Below, piece after piece: positions 11,598 through 20,618 of a DNA stretch of 64,000 nt. Both the position numbers and the translations under genes were made by a program. Origin of the DNA: Lysobacteraceae bacterium (GTDB lineage: Bacteria; Pseudomonadota; Gammaproteobacteria; Xanthomonadales; Xanthomonadaceae); NCBI GenBank assembly GCA_004297225.1, contig SCUI01000004.1, positions 102,724-166,723 of the forward strand. Reading direction: 5' to 3'. Every line of letters starts with the position of its first letter. Position 1 is the first letter of the stretch. Below the pieces are notes generated by a model that was not told the DNA's origin, did not search any database, and worked only from the letters and a program-made list of their open reading frames with translations.

Positions 11598-12079
11598 GTC
11601 GTCTGGTACGGCAACGCCTGCTGATCGTCTGCCTGGGAAACATCTGCCGCTCGCCGATGGCGGAGGGTGCGTTGCGCTCGCGGCTGAATGAGGCGGGGCT
11701 TGGCCAGCTGGTCGAAGTCGATTCGGCCGGCCTGGGCAACTGGCACGCCGGCCGTCCGCCGGACCGCCGTGCGATCGCCTGCGCCGCGCGCCACGGCGTC
11801 GACATCTCCGATTTGCGCGCACGGCAACTCGTGGATGCCGATTACACCCGCTTCGATGCACTGCTGTGCGCTGACGCGGACGTGCTCTACACGGTAGATG
11901 CGCACGCGCCGCTCGGGGCAACCGCAGCAACCAGCCTCCTGCTCGGCTGGTCCGGCCTCGGCGAAAACGCACAAATCCCCGATCCCTACACCTTGAATAC
12001 CGCCGCGTTCGAGCACGCCTGGGACCTCGTCGACGCCGCCGCAGCCGCGATCGTCAAGCGCCTGGCGGTCCACGGCTGA
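11594..12079 (+). CDS. low molecular weight protein-tyrosine-phosphatase
   Basis: [18 protein letters not shown]5R motif and IPDPY acid motif; TTG start inferred. Confidence 0.9.
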   Translation: MSRLVRQRLLIVCLGNICRSPMAEGALRSRLNEAGLGQLVEVDSAGLGNWHAGRPPDRRAIACAARHGVDISDLRARQLVDADYTRFDALLCADADVLYTVDAHAPLGATAATSLLLGWSGLGENAQIPDPYTLNTAAFEHAWDLVDAAAAAIVKRLAVHG

Positions 12080-12082
12080 AAA

Positions 12083-12152
12083 GCGTCGCGGCTTGCGCCT
12101 CCCACAAGGAGGCCCAGGACCTCCCTTGTGGGAGCGGCGGCAGCCGCGACGC
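12083..12152. repeat. REP family A pair (reverse then forward) upstream of RAYT
   Basis: GCGTCGCGGCTTGCGCCTCCCAC (12083-12104) and GTGGGAGCGGCGGCAGCCGCGACGC (12128-12152). Confidence 0.9.
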
Positions 12153-12200
12153 TTTCCCACAACACTCGCAGGACTTCCCCGACTCCTTGGGCTAGACGGC

Positions 12201-12755
12201 GTGCGAATCATCTGCGCATGCCATCGAAAGGTCCCCCTGGTCCAGGGCTATCGGGCGCTTCGCCGCGGTCGCATCTCCATGCCCGGTCACCGTTACTTCA
12301 TCACGACCGTCTGCCATCGCCGACAACGATTCTTTGCCAGCTGGCCTGTGGCCTCGGCAGTCTGCCGCACCTTCTCGGAAGGACGCCTCTGGCGTGATTC
12401 GATGTTGCTCTGCTGGGTGCTGATGCCCGATCACCTCCATATGCTGGTTGAGCTCGGGCACGATGAGCCCCTCGACGCCTTGGTACGCCGGGTCAAGGCG
12501 GTGACGAGCAAGGAAGCGAAGTCCGCAGCGGGACGGATCGATGGGCAGACGTGGGCGCCGGGGTTCCATGAGCGGCTGATGCGCGGTGGCCTGAACCTGG
12601 AGGCGGTGGCGCGATATATCGTCGCAAACCCGGTGCGCGCCGGTTTGGTGCGGAGCTGCCGGGACTACCCCTACTGGGATGCGATCTGGCTTGATCGTCT
12701 GGTCGCGGCTTCCGCCGCTCCCACAAGGCAGGTTCGATCGCCCGCGATGGGATAA
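12201..12755 (+). CDS. REP-associated tyrosine transposase (RAYT, Y1_Tnp family)
   Basis: HxH motif MPDHLHML and catalytic-Tyr motif ARYIVANPVRAGLV; flanked by inverted REP copies; start uncertain (GTG 12201 or ATG 12279). Confidence 0.9.
   Translation: MRIICACHRKVPLVQGYRALRRGRISMPGHRYFITTVCHRRQRFFASWPVASAVCRTFSEGRLWRDSMLLCWVLMPDHLHMLVELGHDEPLDALVRRVKAVTSKEAKSAAGRIDGQTWAPGFHERLMRGGLNLEAVARYIVANPVRAGLVRSCRDYPYWDAIWLDRLVAASAAPTRQVRSPAMG
12702..12724 (-). repeat. REP family A overlapping RAYT 3' end
   Basis: GTCGCGGCTTCCGCCGCTCCCAC. Confidence 0.9.
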
Positions 12756-12765
12756 TCGGCTGGCC

Positions 12766-14634
12766 ATGAGCGATCCTGCACCGCCCAGCCCCAAGCCGCC
12801 CCGGTCCGTCTTCGACGGCAAGGCCTTCGTGCGCGGGCTCAGCACGGCGCCGGGGGTGTACCGGATGTATGCGGCCGACGACAGCGTGCTGTACGTCGGC
12901 AAGGCCGGGGCGCTGAAGAAGCGGGTCGCCAGCTATTTCAGCGCGACGCCCAAGACCGCAAGGACCATGGCGATGCTGGCCCAGGTCGCGCGCATGGAGG
13001 TCACGGTCACCCGCACCGAGACCGAGGCGCTGCTGCTGGAGAACCAGCTGATCAAGTCGCTCAAGCCGCGCTACAACGTGCTGCTGCGCGACGACAAGAG
13101 CTACCCGTACGTGCTGCTCACCCAGGAGGAATGGCCGCGGCTGGCACTGCATCGCGGCCCGCGCAGCATCCCCGGCCGCTATTTCGGCCCCTACGCCAGC
13201 GTCGGAGCCGTTCGCGAGACCCTGAACCTGCTGCACAAGCTGTTCAAGCTGCGCAGTTGCGAGGACAGCGTGTTCCGCAACCGCACGCGGCCGTGCCTGC
13301 AGTACCAGATCGGCCGCTGCAGCGGATCCTGCGTGGGATTGATCTCCGGGGAGGATTACGCCCGCGACGTGCGCCGGGTGGAATTGTTCCTGGAGGGCCG
13401 CAGCGACGCGCTCGACGCGGAGCTCGAGCGCAACATGGCCGACGCCGCCGAACGCCTGGATTTCGAAGAGGCCGCGCGCATCCGCGACCTGATCCAGGCG
13501 ATCCGCAAGCTTCAGGCCCGGCAATACGTCGATGGCCGCGCCGCGGACCTGGACGTGCTCGCCTGCGCGATGGAAGGCAGCCACGCCTGCGTGTTGCTGC
13601 TGGCCTTCCGCGACGGCCGCAACCTGGGCACGCGTGCCTTCTTCCCGAAGACCAACGGCGCCGAGAACTGCGAGGAAGTGCTCAGCGCCTTCGTCTCCCA
13701 GTACTACGCCGAGCAACCCGCACCGCCGGAAATCGTCCTGGATCGCGACATCGACGAGCGCGAGCTGCTGCAACAGGCCCTGTCCGAAGGTGCGGGCAAG
13801 CGCGTGCAGCTCAGGTGCAACGTCCGCGGCGAGCGTGCCGGCTACCTGGACATGGCCAGGCGCAACGCCGAACTCGCGCTGGCCACCGAACTCGGCAGCC
13901 AGGCCACCCAGCGCGCCCGGCTCGATTCGCTGCAGGAACTGCTGGGCCTGGCCGAGCCGCCGCAGCGGATCGAGTGCTACGACATCAGCCACACCATGGG
14001 CGAGGCCACGGTCGCCTCGCAGGTCGTGTTCAACCAGGACGGCCCGGTGCGCAGCCAGTACCGCCGCTACAACATCAGCGGCATCGAACCCGGCGACGAC
14101 TACGCGGCGATGCACCAGGCGCTGGAGCGCCGGTTCCGGCGCGCGGTGGACGAGGGCGGCGTGCTCCCGGACCTGTTGCTGATCGACGGCGGCGCGGGGC
14201 AGGTGGCGCAGGCGCGCGGGGTGCTGGCCGAGCTGGGCATCGCCGAGCGCATCGTGCTGGTTGGCGTGGCCAAGGGTCCCGAGCGCCGTCCCGGCCACGA
14301 GGCGCTGCTGCTGCCGGACGGGCGCGAGATCCGCCCCGGCCCGGAGTCCCCCGGCCTGCAGCTGATCCAGCAGGTGCGCGACGAATCCCATCGCTTCGCC
14401 ATCACCGGCCATCGCGGCCGCCGGGCCAAGGCGCGCAACACCAGCCGCCTGGAGGACATTCCCGGCATCGGACCGCGCCGACGCGCTAACCTGTTGCGGC
14501 ATTTCGGGGGATTGGGCGGGCTGAAGGCCGCGGGCGCGGAGGAAATCGCCCGGGTCGAAGGCATCAACGCCGCGCTCGCCGAACGCATCTGGGCCAGCCT
14601 GCACGGGCTGCCCGTGGAGACCAAGGACGAATGA
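12766..14634 (+). CDS. uvrC: excinuclease ABC subunit C
   Basis: STAPGVYRMYAADDSVLYVGKA GIY-YIG domain; LEDIPGIGPRRRANLLRHFGG HhH C-term. Confidence 0.97.
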   Translation: MSDPAPPSPKPPRSVFDGKAFVRGLSTAPGVYRMYAADDSVLYVGKAGALKKRVASYFSATPKTARTMAMLAQVARMEVTVTRTETEALLLENQLIKSLKPRYNVLLRDDKSYPYVLLTQEEWPRLALHRGPRSIPGRYFGPYASVGAVRETLNLLHKLFKLRSCEDSVFRNRTRPCLQYQIGRCSGSCVGLISGEDYARDVRRVELFLEGRSDALDAELERNMADAAERLDFEEAARIRDLIQAIRKLQARQYVDGRAADLDVLACAMEGSHACVLLLAFRDGRNLGTRAFFPKTNGAENCEEVLSAFVSQYYAEQPAPPEIVLDRDIDERELLQQALSEGAGKRVQLRCNVRGERAGYLDMARRNAELALATELGSQATQRARLDSLQELLGLAEPPQRIECYDISHTMGEATVASQVVFNQDGPVRSQYRRYNISGIEPGDDYAAMHQALERRFRRAVDEGGVLPDLLLIDGGAGQVAQARGVLAELGIAERIVLVGVAKGPERRPGHEALLLPDGREIRPGPESPGLQLIQQVRDESHRFAITGHRGRRAKARNTSRLEDIPGIGPRRRANLLRHFGGLGGLKAAGAEEIARVEGINAALAERIWASLHGLPVETKDE

Positions 14635-15227
14635 CACTGACCCTGCCGACGATCCTCACCCTGATCCGCATCGCGCTGATCCCGGTGCTGGCGGCGGTGT
14701 ATTTCCTGCCTTACGGCTGGACCAACTTCGCCGCCGCCGCGGTGTTCGCCTTCGCCTCGATCACCGACTGGCTGGACGGCTGGATCGCACGCCGCTTCGG
14801 CATGACCTCCGCGTTCGGCGCATTCCTGGATCCGGTCGCCGACAAGCTGATGGTTTCCACCGCGCTGTTCCTGATCGTCCAGGGCCACCCGACCGCATGG
14901 ATGGCGCTGTGGGCGGCGGTGATCGTCGGCCGCGAGATCGCGGTTTCCGCCCTGCGCGAGTGGATGGCCGAAGTGGGGCAGCGCGGCAAGGTCGCGGTCG
15001 CCGCGATCGGCAAGTTCAAGACCGTGGCGCAGATGGTGGCGCTGACCTGCCTGCTGTACTCGGTCACCCCCTCGCAGCCCCCGCATCCGACCCCGTGGAT
15101 GGGCAACCTGATCTTCCATATCGGCGACTGGCTGCTGGCGATCGCCGCGCTGCTGACCCTGTGGTCGGGCCTGGGCTACCTGCGTGCGGCCTGGCCCTCG
15201 CTCCAGGGCAAGCCGCCCTCGTATTGA
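14631..15227 (+). CDS. pgsA: CDP-diacylglycerol--glycerol-3-phosphate 3-phosphatidyltransferase
   Basis: DWLDGWIARRFGMTSAFGAFLDPVADKLM CDP-alcohol phosphatidyltransferase motif. Confidence 0.95.
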   Translation: MTLTLPTILTLIRIALIPVLAAVYFLPYGWTNFAAAAVFAFASITDWLDGWIARRFGMTSAFGAFLDPVADKLMVSTALFLIVQGHPTAWMALWAAVIVGREIAVSALREWMAEVGQRGKVAVAAIGKFKTVAQMVALTCLLYSVTPSQPPHPTPWMGNLIFHIGDWLLAIAALLTLWSGLGYLRAAWPSLQGKPPSY

Positions 15228-15261
15228 CACCCCGCCGACCTCCAGTAAAATGGCGGGCTCC

Positions 15262-15337
<76 letters not shown>

Positions 15338-15347
15338 GTTCCAGTAC

Positions 15348-15376
15348 GAACCCCGGCTTGCCGGGGTTCGCTTTTT
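15348..15376 (+). terminator. Rho-independent terminator after tRNA-Gly
   Basis: GAACCCCGGC TT GCCGGGGTTC hairpin followed by T-run. Confidence 0.8.
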
Positions 15377-15396
15377 CGGGACAATGAAAGTCCACC

Positions 15397-15470
15397 GGCC
15401 GGGTGGCAGAGTGGTTATGCAGCGGACTGCAAATCCGCGTACGCCGGTTCAATTCCGACCTCGGCCTCCA
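15397..15470 (+). tRNA. tRNA-Cys(GCA)
   Basis: 74-nt GGCCGGGTGGCAGAG..CTGCAAA..CCTCGGCCTCCA. Confidence 0.93.
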
Positions 15471-15478
15471 ATAAAAAG

Positions 15479-15508
15479 CGCCCCGCCCAAAAGCGGGGCG
15501 TTTTTTAT
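15479..15508 (+). terminator. Rho-independent terminator after tRNA-Cys
   Basis: CGCCCCGC...GCGGGGCG hairpin followed by TTTTTT. Confidence 0.8.
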
Positions 15509-15532
15509 TGGATTCCCCCGGGGGTCTACCTT

Positions 15533-15594
15533 GTGGGAGCGGCGCAAGCCGCGACAGGCGAAGCGACTCGAGTCGCGGCTTGCGCCGCTCCCAC
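15533..15594. repeat. REP family A inverted pair (BIME) between tRNA-Cys and tRNA-Leu
   Basis: GTGGGAGCGGCGCAAGCCGCGAC ... GTCGCGGCTTGCGCCGCTCCCAC. Confidence 0.93.
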
Positions 15595-15625
15595 AAGGAG
15601 GATCCAGTCGCTACCATCCCCCCAG

Positions 15626-15712
15626 GCCCGGATGGCGAAACTGGTAGACGCAAGGGACTTAAAATCCCTCGGCCGCAAGGCCATGTCGGTTCGATCCCGA
15701 CTCCGGGCACCA
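15626..15712 (+). tRNA. tRNA-Leu(TAA)
   Basis: 87-nt class II tRNA GCCCGGATGGCGAAACTGG..CTTAAAA..GGGCACCA. Confidence 0.95.
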
Positions 15713-15749
15713 TGGCCTGCGCCAGCGGCTGCTGGCGGCATCCAGCCAA

Positions 15750-15770
15750 TGTGCGTACAATGTACACACA
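15750..15770 (+). promoter_or_regulatory. candidate operator over -10 (TACAAT) of the TA-like pair
   Basis: TGTGCGTAC AAT GTACACACA near-perfect palindrome (1 mismatch) immediately upstream of antitoxin ATG. Confidence 0.6.
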
Positions 15771-15786
15771 GATCCGAGGAATGCCC

Positions 15787-16071
15787 ATGACCGCCGCCCA
15801 TCGTGTCCGCGAATCCGCGGCAGAGACCATCAATTTCAGGCTCTCGAAGGGCAAGAAGGCGCTCATCGACGAAGCAGCCAGGGTCCTGGGGCAAAAGCGC
15901 ACGGAGTTCATGCTTGAAACCCTCTCGGCGAAAGCCGCCGAAGTGTTGGCCGACCGGACCCGCTTCCCGCTGGACTCGAGACAGCTGACGGCCTTCAATC
16001 GCCTGCTGGACGAGCCGATCGACGACAAGGCGATCCGCATGCTGCTCAGGAAGGCGCCCTGGGAGCGCTGA
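15787..16071 (+). CDS. DUF1778 (TacA-like) antitoxin
   Basis: ETINFRLSKGKKALIDEAARVLGQKRTEFMLETLSAKAAEVLADR RHH-type; partner GNAT downstream. Confidence 0.85.
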   Translation: MTAAHRVRESAAETINFRLSKGKKALIDEAARVLGQKRTEFMLETLSAKAAEVLADRTRFPLDSRQLTAFNRLLDEPIDDKAIRMLLRKAPWER

Positions 16072-16074
16072 GCC

Positions 16075-16626
16075 TTGGTGTTGCTTCCGCCCGAGCGGCT
16101 CACGTCGCATCATCGGCTGGACGAGTTCGCATGCCGCCATGAGTCGCTGGCACGCTGGTTGCGGCAGCGGGCCCTGAAGAACCAGGCGCAGGGCGCCAGC
16201 AACTGCTTCGTCGTTTGCGATGCGTCGAGCAAGCGCAAACCCGTCGTCGGGTGCTACGCCCTGGCTGCCGGGGCGCTGGAACACGCCAGCGCCACCGGCA
16301 GGCTTCGCCGCAACATGCCCGACCCGATCCCGGTTGCCGTCCTCGGCCGCCTTGCCGTGCATTCCGACTGGATGGGTCAGGGAATCGGTGCCGGCATGCT
16401 GAGGGATGCGACGCTTCGTTGCCTGAGGGCCGCCAGGGACGGCCCCGGCATCCGCGCCATCCTCTGCCATGCCATCGACGAGGACGCCCGCGCGTTCTAC
16501 CTGCATCATGGTTTCGTGCAGTCGCCTGTCGCGGAGTGGACGATGATGCTCGGGTTGATGGGCTTCGCAGCTGCCGCGGAGGCGCCAGCCGACCATGGGT
16601 CGGATCTACGGAGGGGGCGGGATTGA
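16075..16626 (+). CDS. GNAT-family toxin (TacT/AtaT-like)
   Basis: LGRLAVHSDWMGQGIGAGML acetyl-CoA loop, ARAFYLHHGF C-term motif; TTG/GTG start. Confidence 0.82.
   Translation: MVLLPPERLTSHHRLDEFACRHESLARWLRQRALKNQAQGASNCFVVCDASSKRKPVVGCYALAAGALEHASATGRLRRNMPDPIPVAVLGRLAVHSDWMGQGIGAGMLRDATLRCLRAARDGPGIRAILCHAIDEDARAFYLHHGFVQSPVAEWTMMLGLMGFAAAAEAPADHGSDLRRGRD
16588..16609 (-). repeat. REP-like family B at GNAT 3' end
   Basis: GCCGACCATGGGTCGGATCTAC. Confidence 0.75.
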
Positions 16627-18248
16627 GGTATAGCGCCTACATCGCTGCGATCGTGCTGACGGGCCTGTCGACGGCGCTGGTCCTTGCCGGGTACCGCGAA
16701 TGGAGCTGGGTGCTGGTGCTGGCCGGAGCGCTGGCGATCCTGGGCACCTGGGACCTGCTGCAGACGCGCAGCACCCTGCGGCGCAATTACCCGCTGCTGG
16801 CGCACTTGCGCTACGGACTGGAATCGATCGGCCCGGAGATCCGCCAGTACTTCATCGAGCCCGACATCGCCGAGACGCCGTTCTCGCGCGAGCAGCGTGC
16901 CCTGGTTTACCAGCGCGCCAAACACGTCCAGGACACGGTGCCGTTCGGGACCGAACAGGACGTCTACGACGTCGCCTACGAATGGATCAACCATTCGATG
17001 CAGCCCTCCAGCATCGCCAGCCACGACTTCCGCGTGCGCGTCGGCGGGGAGGGCACCACGCAGCCCTACGACGCCAGCGTGTTCAACATCTCGGCGATGA
17101 GCTTCGGCGCGCTCAGCGCCAACGCGATCCGCGCGCTCAACAAGGGCGCGAAACTCGGCGGCTTCTACCACGACACCGGCGAGGGCTCGATCTCGCCCTA
17201 CCACCGCGAGCACGGCGGCGACCTGGTCTGGGAAATCGGCTCGGGCTACTTCGGCTGCCGCGACGGCAACGGCCGCTTCAGCGACGAGCGCTTCGCGGAG
17301 AACGCCACCGATCCGCAGGTCAGGATGATCGAGGTGAAGTTGTCCCAGGGCGCCAAGCCCGGCCATGGCGGGGTCCTGCCGGCGGCCAAGGTCAGCCACG
17401 AGATCGCGGTCACCCGGGGCGTGCTCCGCGGCGTGGACTGCATCTCGCCGGCGCGGCACGCGGAATTCGACACGCCCGTCGGCCTGCTCGAGTTCGTGGC
17501 CAGGTTGCGCCGGCTGTCCGGCGGCAAGCCGGTCGGATTCAAGCTGGCAATCGGCCATCCCTGGGAATGGTTCGCGGTGGCCAAGGCCATGCACGAGACC
17601 GGGCTGCTACCGGATTTCATCGTCGTCGACGGTGCCGAGGGCGGCACCGGGGCGGCACCGGCGGAGTTCGTCGAGCACGTCGGCGTGCCGATGCACGAGG
17701 GCCTGATGCTGGTCCACAACACCCTGGTGGGCCTGGACCTGCGGGACAAGGTGAAAGTCGGGGCCGCTGGGAAGATCATCAGCGCCTTCGACATCGCCCG
17801 GACCCTGGCGCTGGGCGCCGACTGGGCCAACGCCGGCCGCGGCTTCATGTTCGCGCTGGGCTGCATCCAGTCGATGAGCTGCCACACCGACCGCTGTCCC
17901 ACCGGTGTGGCCACCCAGGACCCGCGCCGCTGGCGGCACCTGGACGTCACCGACAAGGGCAACCGGGTCTTCATGTTCCAGCAGAACACGCTGCACGCGC
18001 TGCGGGACCTGCTGTGCGCCTGCGGCCTGGACGGCCCGGAGCAGCTCGGTCCGGAGCACATCCTGCGGCGGGTGTCGCCGGTGGAGGTCCGCTCGCTCGC
18101 GGCGCTGTACCGGTTCCTGGCCCCGGGCGAATTGCTGCAAAAGGTGCCAGAACACGCAGTTTTCCAGGCGTTCTGGGCGGGGGCGCGCGCCGACAGTTTC
18201 GCACCGCCACCACGGGTCGCGGCTTTACGAACGGCGAAATTGGTGTAA
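16623..18248 (+). CDS. FMN-binding glutamate synthase family protein
   Basis: FNISAMSFGALSANAIRALNKGAKLGGFYHDTGEGSISPYH and CHTDRCPTGVATQDP; TTG start inferred. Confidence 0.88.
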   Translation: MRYSAYIAAIVLTGLSTALVLAGYREWSWVLVLAGALAILGTWDLLQTRSTLRRNYPLLAHLRYGLESIGPEIRQYFIEPDIAETPFSREQRALVYQRAKHVQDTVPFGTEQDVYDVAYEWINHSMQPSSIASHDFRVRVGGEGTTQPYDASVFNISAMSFGALSANAIRALNKGAKLGGFYHDTGEGSISPYHREHGGDLVWEIGSGYFGCRDGNGRFSDERFAENATDPQVRMIEVKLSQGAKPGHGGVLPAAKVSHEIAVTRGVLRGVDCISPARHAEFDTPVGLLEFVARLRRLSGGKPVGFKLAIGHPWEWFAVAKAMHETGLLPDFIVVDGAEGGTGAAPAEFVEHVGVPMHEGLMLVHNTLVGLDLRDKVKVGAAGKIISAFDIARTLALGADWANAGRGFMFALGCIQSMSCHTDRCPTGVATQDPRRWRHLDVTDKGNRVFMFQQNTLHALRDLLCACGLDGPEQLGPEHILRRVSPVEVRSLAALYRFLAPGELLQKVPEHAVFQAFWAGARADSFAPPPRVAALRTAKLV

Positions 18249-18340
18249 ATTGACTGGTGAAGCGCCTGTTCAGGTTGCTTTTTGGCCGGTTTCCGGATCG
18301 TTCGCGTTTTGACCTCCAAACACCTCCCAGGACGAACCAA

Positions 18341-18772
18341 ATGAAGACTCCGCTCCGCCTTGCCCTCACCGCGCTGCTCCTGGCGGCCATGTCGCTGCTG
18401 CCCGCGTTCGCGCAGGAGATGCTGGGCACGCTGCAGGCCAACGGCACGGTGATGACCAGCACGGGCGGCGAGTTCGTCCCGGCCACCAGCGGCCAGTCGA
18501 TTGCCGAAGGCACCCGGCTGATGGTCGCCGAGAACAGTTCGGCTTCGATCACCTTCCCGAACGGCGCGGTCGTGAACTTCACCCAGCCGGGCGTGTACAC
18601 GATCAACGTGCCGGCCGCCGGAACGCTTGCCGCCGGCTCGGTCGTCAATGCCAGCAGCATCGTCGCGGCCAATGCCGCATTCATCAGCTTCGCGGGCCTG
18701 ATCGTCGCCGCGGGCGTGTCGACCACTGCGATGGACGAGGACGAGGACCTGCTGGTCCCGGCCAGCCGCTGA
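18341..18772 (+). CDS. small secreted FecR-like-domain protein, paralog 1
   Basis: Signal peptide; NGTVMTSTGGEFVPATSGQSIAEGTRLMV..GVYTINVP; hydrophobic C-term then DEDEDLLVPASR. Confidence 0.75.
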   Translation: MKTPLRLALTALLLAAMSLLPAFAQEMLGTLQANGTVMTSTGGEFVPATSGQSIAEGTRLMVAENSSASITFPNGAVVNFTQPGVYTINVPAAGTLAAGSVVNASSIVAANAAFISFAGLIVAAGVSTTAMDEDEDLLVPASR

Positions 18773-18782
18773 GCAGACCCCT

Positions 18783-18806
18783 GTAGAGCCGACCCATGGT
18801 CGGCTC
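18783..18806 (+). repeat. REP-like family B
   Basis: GTAGAGCCGACCCATGGTCGGCTC. Confidence 0.88.
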
Positions 18807-18812
18807 CCGCCG

Positions 18813-18841
18813 AAAGGGCCGCGAATTCGCGGCCCTTTGTT
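18813..18841 (+). terminator. Rho-independent terminator
   Basis: AAAGGGCCGCGAATTCGCGGCCCTTT hairpin followed by GTTTTT. Confidence 0.75.
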
Positions 18842-18935
18842 TTTCCGCGCATCCAGCTTTGTCATCAACTCGTTCACGGAAGCACGCCTATAGTTCGCGG
18901 GCGACCCTCCCCCCAAGAAGAACAAGGACGATGCC

Positions 18936-19355
18936 ATGAAGACCTCGACGCTCCGGCTCGCGTTCGCGACGCTCCTGCTGGCCGCGATGGCGCTGCTGCC
19001 CGCGTTCGCGCAGCAACCGACCGCGACCCTGACCTTCAATGGCACGGTCATGACCAGTTCGGGCGGTGAATTCGTCGCCGCGGCGAGCGGCCAGCAAGTT
19101 GCATACGGCACCCGCGTCATGGTCTCCGAAGGCAGCACCGCGACGCTGACCTATCCGAATGGCGCCGTCGTCAACCTCACCCAACCCGGCGTGTACACGG
19201 TTTCCGCAGCCGGCGGCGCGCTTGCGGTGACCCAAGGGAGCGCGGCCGCAGCCAACGCGATGATGATCGGCGTCGCCGCCGTCATCGCCGCCGCAGGCAT
19301 CGCCTCCAGCGCCCTCGACGACGATGAGGATCTCCTGGTCCCCGTGAGCCGCTGA
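18936..19355 (+). CDS. small secreted FecR-like-domain protein, paralog 2
   Basis: Signal peptide; NGTVMTSSGGEFVAAASGQQVAYGTRVMV..GVYTVS; C-term DDDEDLLVPVSR. Confidence 0.75.
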   Translation: MKTSTLRLAFATLLLAAMALLPAFAQQPTATLTFNGTVMTSSGGEFVAAASGQQVAYGTRVMVSEGSTATLTYPNGAVVNLTQPGVYTVSAAGGALAVTQGSAAAANAMMIGVAAVIAAAGIASSALDDDEDLLVPVSR

Positions 19356-19371
19356 GCGATCCACGCGACAC

Positions 19372-19398
19372 GTAGAGCCGACCCATGGTCGGCTCTAC
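19372..19398 (+). repeat. REP-like family B
   Basis: GTAGAGCCGACCCATGGTCGGCTCTAC. Confidence 0.9.
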
Positions 19399-19408
19399 TT
19401 TTTTGGGT

Positions 19409-19430
19409 GTGGGAGCGGCGCAAGCCGCGC
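19409..19430 (+). repeat. REP family A
   Basis: GTGGGAGCGGCGCAAGCCGCGC. Confidence 0.88.
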
Positions 19431-19434
19431 GCTC

Positions 19435-19797
19435 TTAAAGTATCTCCAGCACCCGCTCCGGCGGCCTCCCGATCACTGCCTTCCCGCCATTGACGAACAC
19501 GGGCCGCTCGATCAGCTTCGGATGCTTCGCCATCGCCTCGATCAGCGCATCTTCCGACAACGACGGATCATCCAAGCCCAGTTCCCGATATTCGTCCTCG
19601 CCCTTGCGCAGCAGTTCGCGTGCCGGCAAGCCCAGCATCCGCAACAGCTCGCGCAGCCGCGCAGGCGAGGGCGGCGTTTCCAGGTAATAGACGACGTCCG
19701 GCTCGATGCCGCGCGACTGCAGCAATTCCAGCGCGCCACGCGATTTCGAACACCGGGTATTGTGGTAGAGCGTGGGTGCCATGGCCTGAATCTCCAT
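19435..19797 (-). CDS. arsC: arsenate reductase family protein (ArsC/YfgD)
   Basis: LYHNTRCSKSRGALELL and RPVFVNGGKAVIGRPPERVL. Confidence 0.9.
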   Translation of the reverse strand: MEIQAMAPTLYHNTRCSKSRGALELLQSRGIEPDVVYYLETPPSPARLRELLRMLGLPARELLRKGEDEYRELGLDDPSLSEDALIEAMAKHPKLIERPVFVNGGKAVIGRPPERVLEIL

Positions 19798-19820
19798 CGT
19801 TCTGCGTTACCCAGCCAATT

Positions 19821-20615
19821 ATGCTCGACCTGCACTGCCACATGCTGCCCGGCATCGACGACGGCGCTCCCGACCTGGAGACGTCGCTGGCGATGGCGCG
19901 GATCGCGTTCGACGACGGCATCCGCACGGTGGCGTGCACCCCGCACATCTATCCGGGCATGTACGAGAACACGGCGCCGGGGATCCGCGCGGCGATCGCG
20001 GACCTGCAGGCCAGGCTCGACGACGCGGGGATCGAACTGAAGCTGGTGGAAGGCGCCGACGTGCACCTGGACACTGACCTCGCGGGCGCCATCGGTGCCG
20101 ACCGCGTGCCGACCATCGCCGGTTCGCGCTACCTGCTGCTGGAACCACCGCACCATGTCGCGCCGCCAGGGTTCGAGCAACGCGTGTTCGAGTTGATGAC
20201 CGCCGGTATCACTCCGGTAATCACCCACCCCGAGCGCCTAAGCTGGGTGGAGGACCACTACGAGCTGTTCATGCGCCTCGTCGAGCGCGGCGCCTGGATG
20301 CAGGTGACCGCCGGCGCCTTGACCGGCCGTCACGGTCGGCGGCCGAAGTACTGGGGCGAAAAGTTCGTGGGGGAGGGCAAGACCCACCTCATTGCGACAG
20401 ATGCGCACGACATCCGGCGGCGTCCGCCGCTGCTCGCCGAAGGTCGCGAAGCCGCGGCGCGGCTGATCGGCGAAGACGAAGCCACTCACCTGGTCGTGAC
20501 GCGACCGGCCGGTATGGTCGCAAACCAGCCGGCCAACCTGTTGCCGTCCCTGCCATCGCGGCAAATTGCCCAGGGGAGGGCGGGCTTTTGGCAAAGAGTG
20601 CGCGGGGTCGCATAA
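19821..20615 (+). CDS. PHP-type tyrosine-protein phosphatase (CpsB/CapC/YwqE family)
   Basis: MLDLHCHMLPGIDDGAPDL, ACTPHIYPGMY, DAHDIRRRPP metal-binding motifs. Confidence 0.9.
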   Translation: MLDLHCHMLPGIDDGAPDLETSLAMARIAFDDGIRTVACTPHIYPGMYENTAPGIRAAIADLQARLDDAGIELKLVEGADVHLDTDLAGAIGADRVPTIAGSRYLLLEPPHHVAPPGFEQRVFELMTAGITPVITHPERLSWVEDHYELFMRLVERGAWMQVTAGALTGRHGRRPKYWGEKFVGEGKTHLIATDAHDIRRRPPLLAEGREAAARLIGEDEATHLVVTRPAGMVANQPANLLPSLPSRQIAQGRAGFWQRVRGVA

Positions 20616-20618
20616 TCG

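Noticed and set aside
12493-14637. 714-aa minus-strand ORF
   Set aside because: Antisense shadow of uvrC.
17246-19138. 630-aa minus-strand ORF
   Set aside because: Antisense to the glutamate-synthase-like gene and the small secreted genes; no motif.
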